A stretch of DNA of 64,000 nt from Peterkaempfera podocarpi (lineage in GTDB: Bacteria; Actinomycetota; Actinomycetes; Streptomycetales; Streptomycetaceae): positions 2,418,001 to 2,482,000 of the forward strand of contig NZ_CP162102.1 of assembly GCF_042466665.1 (NCBI RefSeq), read 5' to 3'. Of this stretch, positions 8,844 to 18,071 are shown piece by piece. The notes under the pieces were generated by a model, which ran no database searches, had not been told where the DNA came from, and saw nothing but the letters and a program-made list of their open reading frames with translations. Position 1 is the stretch's first letter, and the number at the start of each line of letters is the position of its first letter. The translations under genes and the position numbers were made by a program.

Positions 8844-9143
8844 ATGAGCACCACCATCACCATCCGGCGAGCCGGCGTCAGCATCGACCAGCTCATCGAG
8901 GCTCTGCGCGCAGAGTTGGGCGGACGGTACTCAGTCGAGCGGGGTGGCAAGCCCGACTCCATCACCGTGAAGGGCGGCCTGCTGACGACTGCCCACGTCC
9001 AGGTGCACAGCGACGGTTCGAACACGTCCGTCGTGGTCAAGGGCGGTGGAGGAATCCTCATCTCCCAGCGCGTCCGTAACAACCGCGGCATCGCCCAGGA
9101 GGTGGCCGATGCCCTTGAGCGGTCACCCCTGCTGAGCCGCTGA
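8844..9143 (+). CDS. Small conserved-type protein of unknown function
   Basis: A 99-residue protein from the ATG at 8844 (ACGGAGA upstream). It has an amphipathic helix SIDQLIEALRAELGG, then a beta-rich middle (DSITVKGGLLTTAHVQVHSDG, TSVVVKGGGG) and a C-terminal helix RGIAQEVADALE. There is no transmembrane segment or signal peptide. It immediately precedes the ABC exporter genes and may be co-transcribed with them. I do not recognise the family. Confidence 0.7.
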   Translation: MSTTITIRRAGVSIDQLIEALRAELGGRYSVERGGKPDSITVKGGLLTTAHVQVHSDGSNTSVVVKGGGGILISQRVRNNRGIAQEVADALERSPLLSR

Positions 9144-9157
9144 ACGGCTCAGTGACC
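9121..9157 (+). promoter_or_regulatory. Intercistronic stem-loop before the exporter genes
   Basis: An 8-bp stem CTGAGCCG/CGGCTCAG (9132-9139 with 9145-9152) is extended by an outer GGTCA/TGACC pair (9121-9125 with 9153-9157). It straddles the stop codon of the 99-residue gene, just before the AAGGAGG site of the ABC gene. It could be an attenuator or an RNA-stability element. Confidence 0.55.
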
Positions 9158-9181
9158 CACACCTAAGGAGGTGGTCCCGCC

Positions 9182-10141
9182 GTGGCTGCCATAGCCATCG
9201 CGACCGAGGACCTGCACAAGACCTACTCGAACGGCGGCAAGGCGGTCAAGGCCGTACGCGGGATCTCCTTGACAGTGCAGGAAGGGGAGTCGTTCGGCCT
9301 GCTCGGCCCCAACGGAGCGGGGAAGTCGACGACCTTCGGGATGCTCACCACACGGGTGAAGCCCACTTCGGGATCGATGCGGGTGGCCGGGGCGGACCCC
9401 GTCGCGGACCCGACGGAGGTCAAACGGCGGATCGGTGCGGTGACGCAGCAGAACACGCTGGACCGCCAACTGACCGCACTGGAGAACCTGGAGTTCCGCG
9501 GCAGGTTCGCCGGGCTGTCGGCAAGGGCCGCCCGGGCCCGGGGTCGGGAACTGCTCGACCGTTTCGGGCTCGGTGACCGCTCGGATGCCATGGTGCACCG
9601 GCTTTCGGGCGGTCAGGCCCAGCGGGTGATGATCGCCCGTGCTCTGCTGACCCGCCCGGCGATCCTGTTCCTCGACGAGCCGACCTCCGGTCTCGACCCC
9701 CAGACGCGGGTCAACCTGTGGGAGCTGCTGCGGGAGATGCACGCCGAAGGCCAGACCATCGTGCTGACCACGCACTACCTGGAGGAGGCCGAGGCGCTGT
9801 GCGAGCGGATCGCCGTGGTCGACCACGGCACGATGCTCGCGTCCGGCAGCCAGGACGAACTGAAGACCCGTGAGGGCGGTGACGCGGTGGTGACTCTGGT
9901 CCATGAACCCGGCGCCGAACTCACGGGTCTCCTGGGCACGGCCCAGCGCATTCCTGGAGTGAGCCGCGCCGAATCGGAGGGCGCCACCCTTCGGGTGTAC
10001 ACCGGCGACGTCGAAGGCGTCGTCCCGGCCGTCCTGCGAGCGAGTCTGGATGCCGGGCTGTTCGTGCTCGATGTCGCCGTTCGCCGTCCCAGCCTGGAGA
10101 CGGTCTTCCTCGCGCTGACCGGACGGGAGTACCGGGAATGA
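9182..10141 (+). CDS. ABC exporter ATP-binding protein (DrrA-like)
   Basis: A 319-residue ATPase from a GTG at 9182 with an AAGGAGG site. Walker A GPNGAGKST, signature LSGGQAQR, Walker B ILFLDEPT and the switch His in TTHYLEEAE are all intact. The C-terminal extension (VFLALTGREYRE end) is typical of DrrA-type daunorubicin resistance ATPases. It overlaps the permease start by ATGA, so the two form one exporter, probably for the pathway product or for self-resistance. Confidence 0.95.
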   Translation: MAAIAIATEDLHKTYSNGGKAVKAVRGISLTVQEGESFGLLGPNGAGKSTTFGMLTTRVKPTSGSMRVAGADPVADPTEVKRRIGAVTQQNTLDRQLTALENLEFRGRFAGLSARAARARGRELLDRFGLGDRSDAMVHRLSGGQAQRVMIARALLTRPAILFLDEPTSGLDPQTRVNLWELLREMHAEGQTIVLTTHYLEEAEALCERIAVVDHGTMLASGSQDELKTREGGDAVVTLVHEPGAELTGLLGTAQRIPGVSRAESEGATLRVYTGDVEGVVPAVLRASLDAGLFVLDVAVRRPSLETVFLALTGREYRE

Positions 10142-11019
10142 CCACTGAGACAGTACGGCCCACCGGCACGGCCATCGGCAAGGTCGCCGGCGCACCCCCC
10201 GCCGCAGTCGGGGTGCTGCGGCTGGGCCGGCCGTTCCTGGCACTCCTCGCCCGCGACATGCGGGTACTGCGCCGGGACCTGGTGAGCTTTGTGCTGCGGT
10301 CCGGCACCCAGCCGCTTCTGTTCGTCTTCGTCTTCGCCTATGTGATGCCCAAGACGCAGGGGACCTCCGGGGCGTCGGCAACCCCGGGCGGGCTCTCGTT
10401 CGCCACCGTCCTGGTCCCCGGGATGGTCGCCTCGGCGGTGATGCTTCAGGGCATCATGTCGGTGTCCACGCCGCTGGTGATGGAGCTCTCGTACACACGG
10501 GAGATCGAGGACCGGGTGCTCGCCCCGCTGCCCCTGTGGATGCTCGGCCTCTCCAAGATCCTTGCCGGCGCCGTCCAGGGCTGTGTGGCCGGCCTCGTGG
10601 TCCTGCCCTGTGTGCTCCTGGTACACGCCCCCGGACAGGCCCCGCACATCTCGCTGGCGCACTGGCCGGCCGCTCTCGGCGTGCTTGTGCTCGCCGCCGT
10701 GCTCATGGCGGGCCTCGGTCTGCTCTTCGGGACCGTGGTGGAACCGCGCAAGCTCAGCACGCTGTTCACCGTGATGATGGTGCCCATCACCATGCTGGGG
10801 TGCGTCTACTACCCGTGGGCCTCGCTGAACCAGGTCGGATGGCTTCAGTGGCTGGTACTGGCCAACCCCCTGGTGTACGTGAGCGAGGCGCTGCGGACCG
10901 CGTTCATCCCAGGTGTGCCCCACCTGCCCGTCTGGGCGTTCATGAGCGTGCTCACCGTGGGGACCGCCCTGGTCTGCGCCGTCTCCATACGGACACTGCA
11001 ACGCAGGCTCACCGCCTGA
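10138..11019 (+). CDS. ABC-2 type exporter permease (DrrB-like)
   Basis: A 293-residue integral membrane protein translationally coupled (ATGA) to the ATPase. About six hydrophobic segments are visible, including PLLFVFVFAYVMP, FATVLVPGMVASAVMLQG, ALGVLVLAAVLMAGLGLLFG and FTVMMVPITMLGCVYYPW. The EIEDRVLAPLPLWMLGLSKI loop is the ABC-2 coupling region. It forms the transmembrane channel with the preceding ATPase. Confidence 0.93.
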   Translation: MTTETVRPTGTAIGKVAGAPPAAVGVLRLGRPFLALLARDMRVLRRDLVSFVLRSGTQPLLFVFVFAYVMPKTQGTSGASATPGGLSFATVLVPGMVASAVMLQGIMSVSTPLVMELSYTREIEDRVLAPLPLWMLGLSKILAGAVQGCVAGLVVLPCVLLVHAPGQAPHISLAHWPAALGVLVLAAVLMAGLGLLFGTVVEPRKLSTLFTVMMVPITMLGCVYYPWASLNQVGWLQWLVLANPLVYVSEALRTAFIPGVPHLPVWAFMSVLTVGTALVCAVSIRTLQRRLTA

Positions 11020-11066
11020 GGAACAAAGCGGCAGGACCGGTCGTCGGGCATGGACGGTGGGGGATC

Positions 11067-13724
11067 ATGACGGACGCTGCAACAGCCGCTCGGGTGGCGC
11101 CGGCTCTCCTCGCCCGCGAGGGCGAGCTGGAGGAACTGGGGGCACTGCTGGCCCAGGCCTGCCTCGTCACGCTGACCGGCCCGGCGGGAGTGGGCAAGAG
11201 CAGGCTCGCCGAAGCGCTCACCGCGGACTGCCGCTGGCAGGCGTGCGCGACGGCGGACCTGCTGGAGGCGCAGGATGCGGCGAGCGCGGAGGAGATCCTG
11301 CACCGCACCGCCGCGCGCCTGCAGGAGGCCGACGGGCCGGGCCTGCTGGTGCTGGACAACTGCGACCTGGTCCTGGGGCTGGTGGCACGGTTCGCATCGA
11401 GGCTGCTGGCTTCGCGACGGGAGCTGCGGATCGTCGCGACCTCCAGGGAGTACCTGGGCGCGAGCCGGGAGACGGTCTACCCGGTGCGTCCCCTGGCGCC
11501 GGCGGACGCGGCCGCCTTCTTCGCCGTCCGCGCCGGAGCACACCACGCGGGTGTGGTCCCCGAGATCTCACCGGAGGTCCGGGCCGTCTGTGCGCGACTG
11601 GACGGGCTGCCGCTGGCGCTCGAGCTTGCCGCGGCGCACACCACGGTCCTGACCTCGGTGCAGATCCTGGAGCGGCTCGACGACGCGATGCGGTTACTGG
11701 TGGGGGGCCTGCGTACCGGTCCCGCGCACCACCGCTCCATGCGCGGGGCACTGGACTGGGGGGCTCAGACCCTCACCGGACAGGAGCGGGTACTGCTCCG
11801 GCGGGTCTCGGTCTTCGCGGATGCCTTCACCCTCGAATCCGTCGAGCAGGTCTGCTCCGGGGCAGGGCTCCCCGAGGAAGAGGTACTGGAGGCCCTGGTC
11901 GGGCTGGTGGCGAAGTCGCTCGTCGTCTGCGACCCCAGCGGGGAGCAGGCCCGCTACCGGCTGCTGCACACGGTGCGTCAGTACGGCAAGGACCTGCTGG
12001 TGCAGTCGGGCGAGCGGGATCTCTTGCAGCAGGCCCGGGTGCGCCACGCGGTCCGGCGCCCGGGGGACCTGCGCCCGGGGGATCTCACCGAGGCCCTCCA
12101 GTGGTGCATCGACCACGACGCGATCACGGACGGTCTGCAGCTGGCCGCTGCGGCGGCCCCGTTCTGGCTGCTGTCCGGACGGATCCGCGAGGGGGCCGGG
12201 CTGGTCACAGCCCAGCTCGCCGGAGCGGATGCCGCCCGGGGCGGCTGGCAGGACTCGCCCGCCTACACCCGGGTGGTGCTGGCCCGAGGCATGTTCGACT
12301 GCGTACTCGGCCGGGCCGAGGCGGCCCTTGAGACCGCACTCCGGACAGCCGCCCGCTGCGCGCAGGACGGTGACACCCCGGGCCGACTGTGGGCAGAGGT
12401 GCTGGCCGGGGCCGCCGAGTTGCACACGGATCCGGGTTCGGGCGCCCATCGCCTCGCCCGGGCGGCGGTGAACCTGCCCGGCAGCTCGCCCTGGACCGCG
12501 GTCGCCACCGCACTGCACGCCCTGGCAGCGGTGGAGGCGGGCCGACCGGACGAGGCGAAGGAGGCGGCAGCCCGGGCCGTGGCCGAAGCACGGTCCGGCG
12601 CCCTGACCCCCGCCGTGGTCGCCGCCTTACTGGCAGCCGGCACGGTGGCCCGCACTCAGGGCCGCTTCGACGCGGCCCGGTCCGCGCTCGACGAGGCCCA
12701 GGCGCTCGCAGCGGCTGCGGCGGCCAAGGGCGCCCAGGTGCTGATCCTCACAGAGTCGGGCAGGCTGGCCCTGGACCAGGCGTCGGACGGTGACGAACCC
12801 GGCAGATCGAGACTCGAACAGGCCGTGGCACTGGCGACCGAAACGGGTTCGCCGCTGCTGCTGGCGGCAGCCCTCGACGTGGCGGGGCGCACCAGACTGA
12901 GACAGGGGCAGGGGCAGGAGGCCAGGAGGGCGTTCGCCCAGGTCACCGCGTTGTCCCAGGAGACGGTGCCCGCCCAGGCCGCAGCCGGCATCCTCGGACT
13001 CGGCGAGGTGGCCCTGGCCACCGGATCCGCCAGCGCGGCCTGGACCCTGATCGAGGAGGCCCACGCCATCGCCCGGGCCGGCACCGGCCCGGCCCTGCTC
13101 GCCGGCACACTGCAGGCGGTCGGTGACTGCGCCCGGGCCCTCGGCGACGCCTCACGTGCCTGGTCCACGTATCACCAGGCGCTTGGCGCCCGCGTCAACG
13201 CCGGCCTGTGCGTCGCCGCGGTCGAGTCCCTCGAATCCCTGGCCGGCCTGGCGCTGGAGCAGGATCGGCTCGAGTACGGCGTGCGGCTGCTCGGCGCTGC
13301 CGAGGGGCTTCGGGGTGCGTGGGGCAGCCGCCGTTCCGGGCCCGCCCAGGACCGCCTTGAGGCGGAGCGCGGGGATGCGGTGGCCGCGTTGTCACCGGAG
13401 CGCTTCACGGAGCTGTACACGGAGGGCACACGGCTGTCGCTGCAGGAGGCGGTGGCCTACGCCGGCCGTCAGCGCGGCCCCCGGCAACGCGGAGTGGGGT
13501 GGGTCAGTCTCACCCCCGCCGAACGCCAGGTGGCCGATCTGGCCGCGGCAGGGCTGAGCAACCGGGAGATAGGCGATCGGCTGTTCTCCTCGCCGCGCAC
13601 CGTACAGGCACATCTGTCCCATGTCTTCGCGAAGTTGGGCATCAACTCGCGGAAAGAGCTGGCCGCACAGACCCAGGCCCGCCACCGGCAACTTCCACCG
13701 CGGCGTCCGCAGGCCGACGAGTAA
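11067..13724 (+). CDS. Large LuxR-family transcriptional regulator with NB-ARC-like ATPase domain
   Basis: An 885-residue regulator. The ATG at 11067 follows GGTGGGGG; the frame is open further upstream into the permease but shows no domain there. An N-terminal STAND-type ATPase has Walker A TGPAGVGKSR (about residue 38) and Walker B LLVLDNCDLV; a TPR-like helical middle (about 330-800) and a C-terminal LuxR HTH (LTPAERQVADLAAAGLSNREIG...RTVQAHLSHVFAKLGI) follow. It probably senses a ligand and activates the neighbouring genes. Two in-frame TTA codons (11694-11696 and 12627-12629) make translation bldA-dependent in Streptomyces. Confidence 0.92.
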   Translation: MTDAATAARVAPALLAREGELEELGALLAQACLVTLTGPAGVGKSRLAEALTADCRWQACATADLLEAQDAASAEEILHRTAARLQEADGPGLLVLDNCDLVLGLVARFASRLLASRRELRIVATSREYLGASRETVYPVRPLAPADAAAFFAVRAGAHHAGVVPEISPEVRAVCARLDGLPLALELAAAHTTVLTSVQILERLDDAMRLLVGGLRTGPAHHRSMRGALDWGAQTLTGQERVLLRRVSVFADAFTLESVEQVCSGAGLPEEEVLEALVGLVAKSLVVCDPSGEQARYRLLHTVRQYGKDLLVQSGERDLLQQARVRHAVRRPGDLRPGDLTEALQWCIDHDAITDGLQLAAAAAPFWLLSGRIREGAGLVTAQLAGADAARGGWQDSPAYTRVVLARGMFDCVLGRAEAALETALRTAARCAQDGDTPGRLWAEVLAGAAELHTDPGSGAHRLARAAVNLPGSSPWTAVATALHALAAVEAGRPDEAKEAAARAVAEARSGALTPAVVAALLAAGTVARTQGRFDAARSALDEAQALAAAAAAKGAQVLILTESGRLALDQASDGDEPGRSRLEQAVALATETGSPLLLAAALDVAGRTRLRQGQGQEARRAFAQVTALSQETVPAQAAAGILGLGEVALATGSASAAWTLIEEAHAIARAGTGPALLAGTLQAVGDCARALGDASRAWSTYHQALGARVNAGLCVAAVESLESLAGLALEQDRLEYGVRLLGAAEGLRGAWGSRRSGPAQDRLEAERGDAVAALSPERFTELYTEGTRLSLQEAVAYAGRQRGPRQRGVGWVSLTPAERQVADLAAAGLSNREIGDRLFSSPRTVQAHLSHVFAKLGINSRKELAAQTQARHRQLPPRRPQADE

Positions 13725-13768
13725 CACCGCCTGTGGGGCCGCCGACCCATGAGAGCGAGGCTGTCACC

Positions 13769-14416
13769 ATGACCGTTGCAGAGCCCCAGCGGGGTGCTGC
13801 TCAGAGTGCGACCGAGGTCCCGCCCCAGGCTGTGCGGCCCCCGGCCGTGCCGCCGAGGCACAACCGGAGGCTCCAGCGGATCGCCGGCGGAGTCGTTCTC
13901 GGTCTGACCGTGCTCGCTGCCGGGACGCCGGCGGCCTTCGCCGACGGAGGGGAGGGCGGCATCGGCCAGTACACGCTCGTTCCTCCGGCCGCCTTCCACG
14001 GGCTGGTCTGGATGGACGACTCCGATGCCGCCAAGGGCGCTCGCGAGGCGTTGCAACAGAACACCTACCCCCCGGGCGTCACTCCCCTGGGAACCGCCTA
14101 CGGCAGGGACGGGCAGGTCACCCTGGTCATCTCCGGCGTCTCGGGTCCCGTCGCCGATCCCGCGGCGGGGTTGTCCCATGGCTTCATGAATCTGGAGAGC
14201 GCGGGCACCATGTCGGCGCGTCAGGACTTCTACCCGGGACGTCTGGGCGGGGAGCTTCAGTGTGCCGAGGTCACCATGACGGACGGCACCCTGTCCGCCT
14301 GCGCATGGGCCGACCACAGTTCGGTCGTCATGGTCGTCACCCGGGTGGACAAACCCCTCCCCGCCTTCGCCGCCCAGACTCGTCAGCTGAGGGCTGCGAT
14401 GGAGGTCGAGAAGTAG
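13769..14416 (+). CDS. Secreted or membrane-anchored protein of unknown function
   Basis: A 215-residue protein starting at the ATG at 13769. A basic N-terminus (RHNRRLQR) is followed by one hydrophobic segment IAGGVVLGLTVLAAGTPAAFA (about residues 36-58) ending in an Ala-x-Ala-type cleavage site, so it is probably secreted. The mature part contains a pair of Cys residues (LQCAEV, LSACAW) that could form a disulfide. No known domain was recognised. It follows the LuxR gene by 44 bp and ends at a strong terminator. Confidence 0.75.
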   Translation: MTVAEPQRGAAQSATEVPPQAVRPPAVPPRHNRRLQRIAGGVVLGLTVLAAGTPAAFADGGEGGIGQYTLVPPAAFHGLVWMDDSDAAKGAREALQQNTYPPGVTPLGTAYGRDGQVTLVISGVSGPVADPAAGLSHGFMNLESAGTMSARQDFYPGRLGGELQCAEVTMTDGTLSACAWADHSSVVMVVTRVDKPLPAFAAQTRQLRAAMEVEK

Positions 14417-14426
14417 TCCCGTAGGC

Positions 14427-14463
14427 GCGACTGCCCCGCCGGACGAACCGGCGGGGCAGTCGC
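14427..14463. terminator. Strong bidirectional terminator hairpin
   Basis: A perfect 16-bp stem (14427-14442 with 14448-14463) closes a 5-nt loop ACGAA. It lies between the convergent secreted-protein and DUF885 genes. Confidence 0.9.
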
Positions 14464-14513
14464 CGTCGGGTGGTGCACCGTGAACGGCACATCGTCCGAC
14501 TCGCCCGTCGCGT

Positions 14514-16199
14514 TCAGAGCATGCTGAGTTCGGCCGCCAGATCGTCCAGCCCCAAAGGTCCCTGGGAGAGCGCGGCCATGTGCCATCGCTTGAGATCGAA
14601 CGAGCCCCCGTGCACTCCCTGGGCTGCCCGTCGCCCCTCCAGCCAGACCCGCTCACCGAGTTTGTAGCCGATGGCTTGGCCGGGCAGGCCCAGATAGCGG
14701 GTGTGCTCACTGTCCAATGCGGTGGCGGGCAGGCCCGTACAGGCGCCGAGGAACTCCCGGCCGAGCCCGGGTGTCCACCGTTCACCGGGGTGGAACCCCG
14801 CGCCGGCCGGGATCCCCAGCTCCAGGTGCATCCCGATGTCGACGACCAGCCGTACCGCGCGCAGCATCTGGCCGTTCAGATAGCCGAGCCGGCGGGCGGG
14901 GTCGGTGAGGTGGCCGAACTCGTCCATCAGACGCTCCGCGTAGAGCGCCCACCCCTCCACGTTGGCACTCACTGCGCCCAGGGTCGCCTGGTAGGTCGAG
15001 AGCCGGTCGGCCATCACCATCCACTGCGCATACTGCAGATGGTGTCCGGGAACGCCCTCGTGATACCACGTGCTCACCAGGTTCCAGACCGGAAAACTGG
15101 TCCGGCCCGGCTCGACCGGGAGCCAGGTGCGGCCCGGCCGGCTGAAGTCGATGGACGGCTGTGTGTAGAAGGGCACGGAGCCGCAGCCGGGCGGAGCGAT
15201 CAGCGTCTCGGTCCGGGTGATCTGCTCGGCGAGCTCGAAGTAGGTGCCGTTCAGGGTGTCGATCGCCGTGTCCGTCAGGGACTGCAGCCAGGCCCGGATG
15301 CCCTCGGTGCCCTCGACAGCCTCGCCGTGCTCCTCCAGGTGGTGCATGGCCTCCAGGGCGGTGGAACCGGGCAGCACCAGCTCGGCCGCCTCCCGCATCT
15401 CGGCCTGGATGCGGTGCACCTCGGACCAGCCGTAGGCGTAGGCCTCGTCCGGGTCCAGGTCGGCGCCGGTCCAGTAGCGGGCCCAGCTGAGGTAGCGCTC
15501 CCGACCGACGGTTTCCGGGGCACCCTCGACGCCGGGGCCGTAGACCGTGCGCAGCCACTCCCGCAGGTCTGCGACCGCCTCGGTGGCCGAGCGGGCTCCG
15601 GCCTCCAGCTCGGAACGGAGGCTGTCGGGGCCCGAAGCAGCGAGATCCTCGAACCAACTGGTCCCGGCGGGGCCGCCGAGCAGGGCATCCAGCTGGTCGA
15701 TCGCGGCGGCCACCTGCATCGGGCCCCCGGGCAGCTGCTGCTTCAGCCCTTCGGCCAACGACGCGACATAGCCGTGCAGCGCGGCGGGAACCCGGCCCAT
15801 CCGTCGGGCCCGGGCCTCCCAGTCGGCCTCGGTCCCGGTCGGCATCAGGCCGAGCGCCTGCCGGATGGACTGCACCGGCGAGCGCAGACTGCTGACGGCA
15901 CGCAGCCCCTCGCCCGCCTCGTGAACGGCCAGGTCGGCGGTGAGCCGTTCCTTCAGCAGCCGACCGCAGCGCCGTTCAGCGGGGTCGTCCTGGGCGGCGG
16001 TGTCGAGCTCGGTCAGGGTCCGGCGGATGAGTTCCGCGACGGCCTGCGCGCCGTCCGGGGAGAAGTCGGGGAGCCGCTCCTCCCCGGGGCGCAGGCCGTA
16101 CACGGTCGCCGCGATCGGGTCGAGGTCGATATAGGCGTCGACAAAGGCGTCGGCTGTCTGGCGTGGCGTCGCGGAGGTCAACCGCGCCCTTCCCTTCAT
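14514..16199 (-). CDS. DUF885-family (putative metallopeptidase-like) protein
   Basis: A 561-residue cytoplasmic protein. DUF885 hallmarks are WYHEGVPGHHLQYAQ near residue 390 (an HExxxxH-like metal motif), VEGWALYAERLMDEFG, and FLGACTGLPATALDSE near the C-terminus. The family is helical and zincin-like; its substrates are generally uncharacterised peptides. The ATG at 16199 has no clear ribosome site, whereas a TTG nine bases-triplets downstream region (LTSATP) is preceded by AAGGGAAGG, so the true start may be about six codons later. The relation to the downstream ABC genes is unknown. Confidence 0.85.
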   Translation of the reverse strand: MKGRARLTSATPRQTADAFVDAYIDLDPIAATVYGLRPGEERLPDFSPDGAQAVAELIRRTLTELDTAAQDDPAERRCGRLLKERLTADLAVHEAGEGLRAVSSLRSPVQSIRQALGLMPTGTEADWEARARRMGRVPAALHGYVASLAEGLKQQLPGGPMQVAAAIDQLDALLGGPAGTSWFEDLAASGPDSLRSELEAGARSATEAVADLREWLRTVYGPGVEGAPETVGRERYLSWARYWTGADLDPDEAYAYGWSEVHRIQAEMREAAELVLPGSTALEAMHHLEEHGEAVEGTEGIRAWLQSLTDTAIDTLNGTYFELAEQITRTETLIAPPGCGSVPFYTQPSIDFSRPGRTWLPVEPGRTSFPVWNLVSTWYHEGVPGHHLQYAQWMVMADRLSTYQATLGAVSANVEGWALYAERLMDEFGHLTDPARRLGYLNGQMLRAVRLVVDIGMHLELGIPAGAGFHPGERWTPGLGREFLGACTGLPATALDSEHTRYLGLPGQAIGYKLGERVWLEGRRAAQGVHGGSFDLKRWHMAALSQGPLGLDDLAAELSML

Positions 16200-16236
16200 C
16201 GAGTCCGGTCACGGGTGTTCGGTCCGCTCGTTCCGC

Positions 16237-17016
16237 TCAGGAGAAACGGCGGGCCTGGTTGCGCTGGTAGAGCCGGGCGGCCAGGGCGAAGAAGACCAGC
16301 GCGTACCCGCCCAGCCAGCCCGCGGCGGTGGTCCAGGGCTCGTCGGCGGCATGCAGGGTGCCCCAGGCGAGCTGGGCGTAGTGGTAGGTGGGCAGATAGT
16401 GCGCCACGTGCCGTACCGCGTCCGGCAGCTGGTCCAGGGGCATGAACATGCCCGACGCCATGGACAGCAGCAGATAGGACAGGGTGGCGACCGGGGACGC
16501 CGAGGTCGGTCCGGCGAGGTATCCCAGCGCCATGCCCATGGCCAGGAAGGCCACCGAGCCGAACAGGAGCCGGGCCGTCAGTTCCGCCAGCCGGGCGGGC
16601 GACAGGTCGGCGTCGGTGAGCGTGGCCGAGGCGAGCGAGAGCACCGCGAAGGAGAGCACCGCCACCACGACGGCCACCAGGCCCTTCGCGGCCAGGTACG
16701 TCCAGGGCCGCATGGGACTGGCGCGGAACAGGCGGTCGATGCCCTGACCTCGTTCCACCGCGAGGGTGGTCCCGAAGTTGAGCAGCATGATCGCCCCACC
16801 CGCGTAGGCGCCCATGGAGCACAGCGTGTACGCGGCGTACGCCACACCGTGCTGGGGCTGGTGGCCGCCGGTGGTGCCGAGCACCAGGTAGAGGACCACC
16901 GGCAGGGCGACTGCGGCCACGATCAGCGAGGGGTTGCGGAGCAGGATCATCGCCTGAGCCCGGACCGAGGCCGGAAGCTGACGGCGCCAGGCGGACGAGG
17001 TCTGGATCGTGGTCAT
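16237..17016 (-). CDS. ABC-2 type transporter permease
   Basis: A 259-residue membrane protein with six predicted hydrophobic segments, for example LIVAAVALPVVLYLVLG, FAVLSLASATL, LLFGSVAFLAMGMALGYLAG and AAGWLGGYALVFFALAARLY. It begins one base into the stop of the upstream ATPase gene (ATGA overlap at 17016), so the two make one exporter. The ends and loop ERGQGIDRLFRASPMRPW are typical ABC-2 architecture. Substrate unknown. Confidence 0.92.
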   Translation of the reverse strand: MTTIQTSSAWRRQLPASVRAQAMILLRNPSLIVAAVALPVVLYLVLGTTGGHQPQHGVAYAAYTLCSMGAYAGGAIMLLNFGTTLAVERGQGIDRLFRASPMRPWTYLAAKGLVAVVVAVLSFAVLSLASATLTDADLSPARLAELTARLLFGSVAFLAMGMALGYLAGPTSASPVATLSYLLLSMASGMFMPLDQLPDAVRHVAHYLPTYHYAQLAWGTLHAADEPWTTAAGWLGGYALVFFALAARLYQRNQARRFS

Positions 17017-17945
17017 CAGGACTGCACCTCAGCGGTCTCGCGGTTGGCCTGGTGGACGAGGTTCTGCACGGCTTCCTCCAGGTCGACGCCGACGACCTCC
17101 AGATCCCGCAACCGGGTGCCGCGCAGCGCGAGAGCGCTGAGCACCTCCTCCGGGCGGGTGCTGTGGAAGCGGACCACGGTCTCCTCCGGTTCCGGGGAGA
17201 TCTCCAGCCCTTCCACGGGAAGCCCTTCGAACTCGGTCGCGTCCACCGGATCGGGGAGGGTGAACGACACCCTCTTCCCCGCCGTGAGCGCCTTGAGCTC
17301 CGCCTTCGAGCCGTCGGCGATCAGCCGGCTGCGGTGGATCACCACCACGCGGTCGGCCAGCCGCTCGGCCTCCGCGAGGTAGTGCGTGGTGAGCACCACG
17401 GTGCGGCCGCGGTCGGCCAGGGCGCGGATGTGGCCCAGGAACTCATTGCGCGAGTCGACATCCATGGCGACCGTCGGCTCGTCCAGGAACAGCAGCTCCG
17501 GGTCGCCGCACACGGCCAGCGCAAAGTACAGCCGCTGCCGCTGACCGCCCGACAGGTCCTGTGCCCGGGTGTTCAACTGGCCACGCAGGCTGGCCATCTC
17601 GACCACCTGGTCGAAGTCCAGCGGGGCTGGGTAGTACTGCCGGAACAGCCGGATCAGCTCGCGTACGCGCAGCACGCCCGGCACGCCGGAGTCCTGGAGC
17701 ATCACCCCCGTCCGGGTCCGGGCCCGGGGGTCGGCCGGTTCGAGGCCGAACACCCGGACCCGCCCGAGGGTGGGCTTGCGCAGGCCTGTCATCATGCTGA
17801 GCGTGGTGGTCTTGCCTGCCCCGTTGGAGCCGAGCAGCACCGTGATCTGGCCGGGTGTTAATTCCAGGCTGAGATCGGAGACGGCTCGGAAGCTGCCGTA
17901 GTCCTTGGAGACCCCGTCAAGGACTACGGGAGAGGGGCGCGACAT
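17016..17945 (-). CDS. ABC transporter ATP-binding protein
   Basis: A 309-residue ATPase; the start is the ATG at 17945 with a GGAGG site rather than the ATG nine codons upstream. Walker A LGSNGAGKTTT, signature DLSGGQRQR, Walker B ELLFLDEPT and switch TTHYLAEAE are intact. The C-terminal extension ends LEEAVQNLVHQAN, as in exporter ATPases. Leu29 is encoded by a rare TTA codon (plus-strand bases 17859-17861), so expression may depend on bldA. Confidence 0.94.
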   Translation of the reverse strand: MSRPSPVVLDGVSKDYGSFRAVSDLSLELTPGQITVLLGSNGAGKTTTLSMMTGLRKPTLGRVRVFGLEPADPRARTRTGVMLQDSGVPGVLRVRELIRLFRQYYPAPLDFDQVVEMASLRGQLNTRAQDLSGGQRQRLYFALAVCGDPELLFLDEPTVAMDVDSRNEFLGHIRALADRGRTVVLTTHYLAEAERLADRVVVIHRSRLIADGSKAELKALTAGKRVSFTLPDPVDATEFEGLPVEGLEISPEPEETVVRFHSTRPEEVLSALALRGTRLRDLEVVGVDLEEAVQNLVHQANRETAEVQS

Positions 17946-18071
17946 GGTTCCTCCGTGTGCTGCGACGTTCATGGTGATCCTGCGCCGGTGGCTGCGGTGG
18001 TCGGGATGCGGTGGGTTGGGGTGGGGCCTCGCCGGCTGCCCCCCAGCGGCAGCGTCGGACCTCGATCCGGA

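Noticed and set aside
10536..11066. Extension of the LuxR regulator into the permease gene
   Set aside because: The extra 177 codons are Arg/Pro-rich and out of frame with the permease; the first ATPase residues follow the ATG at 11067.
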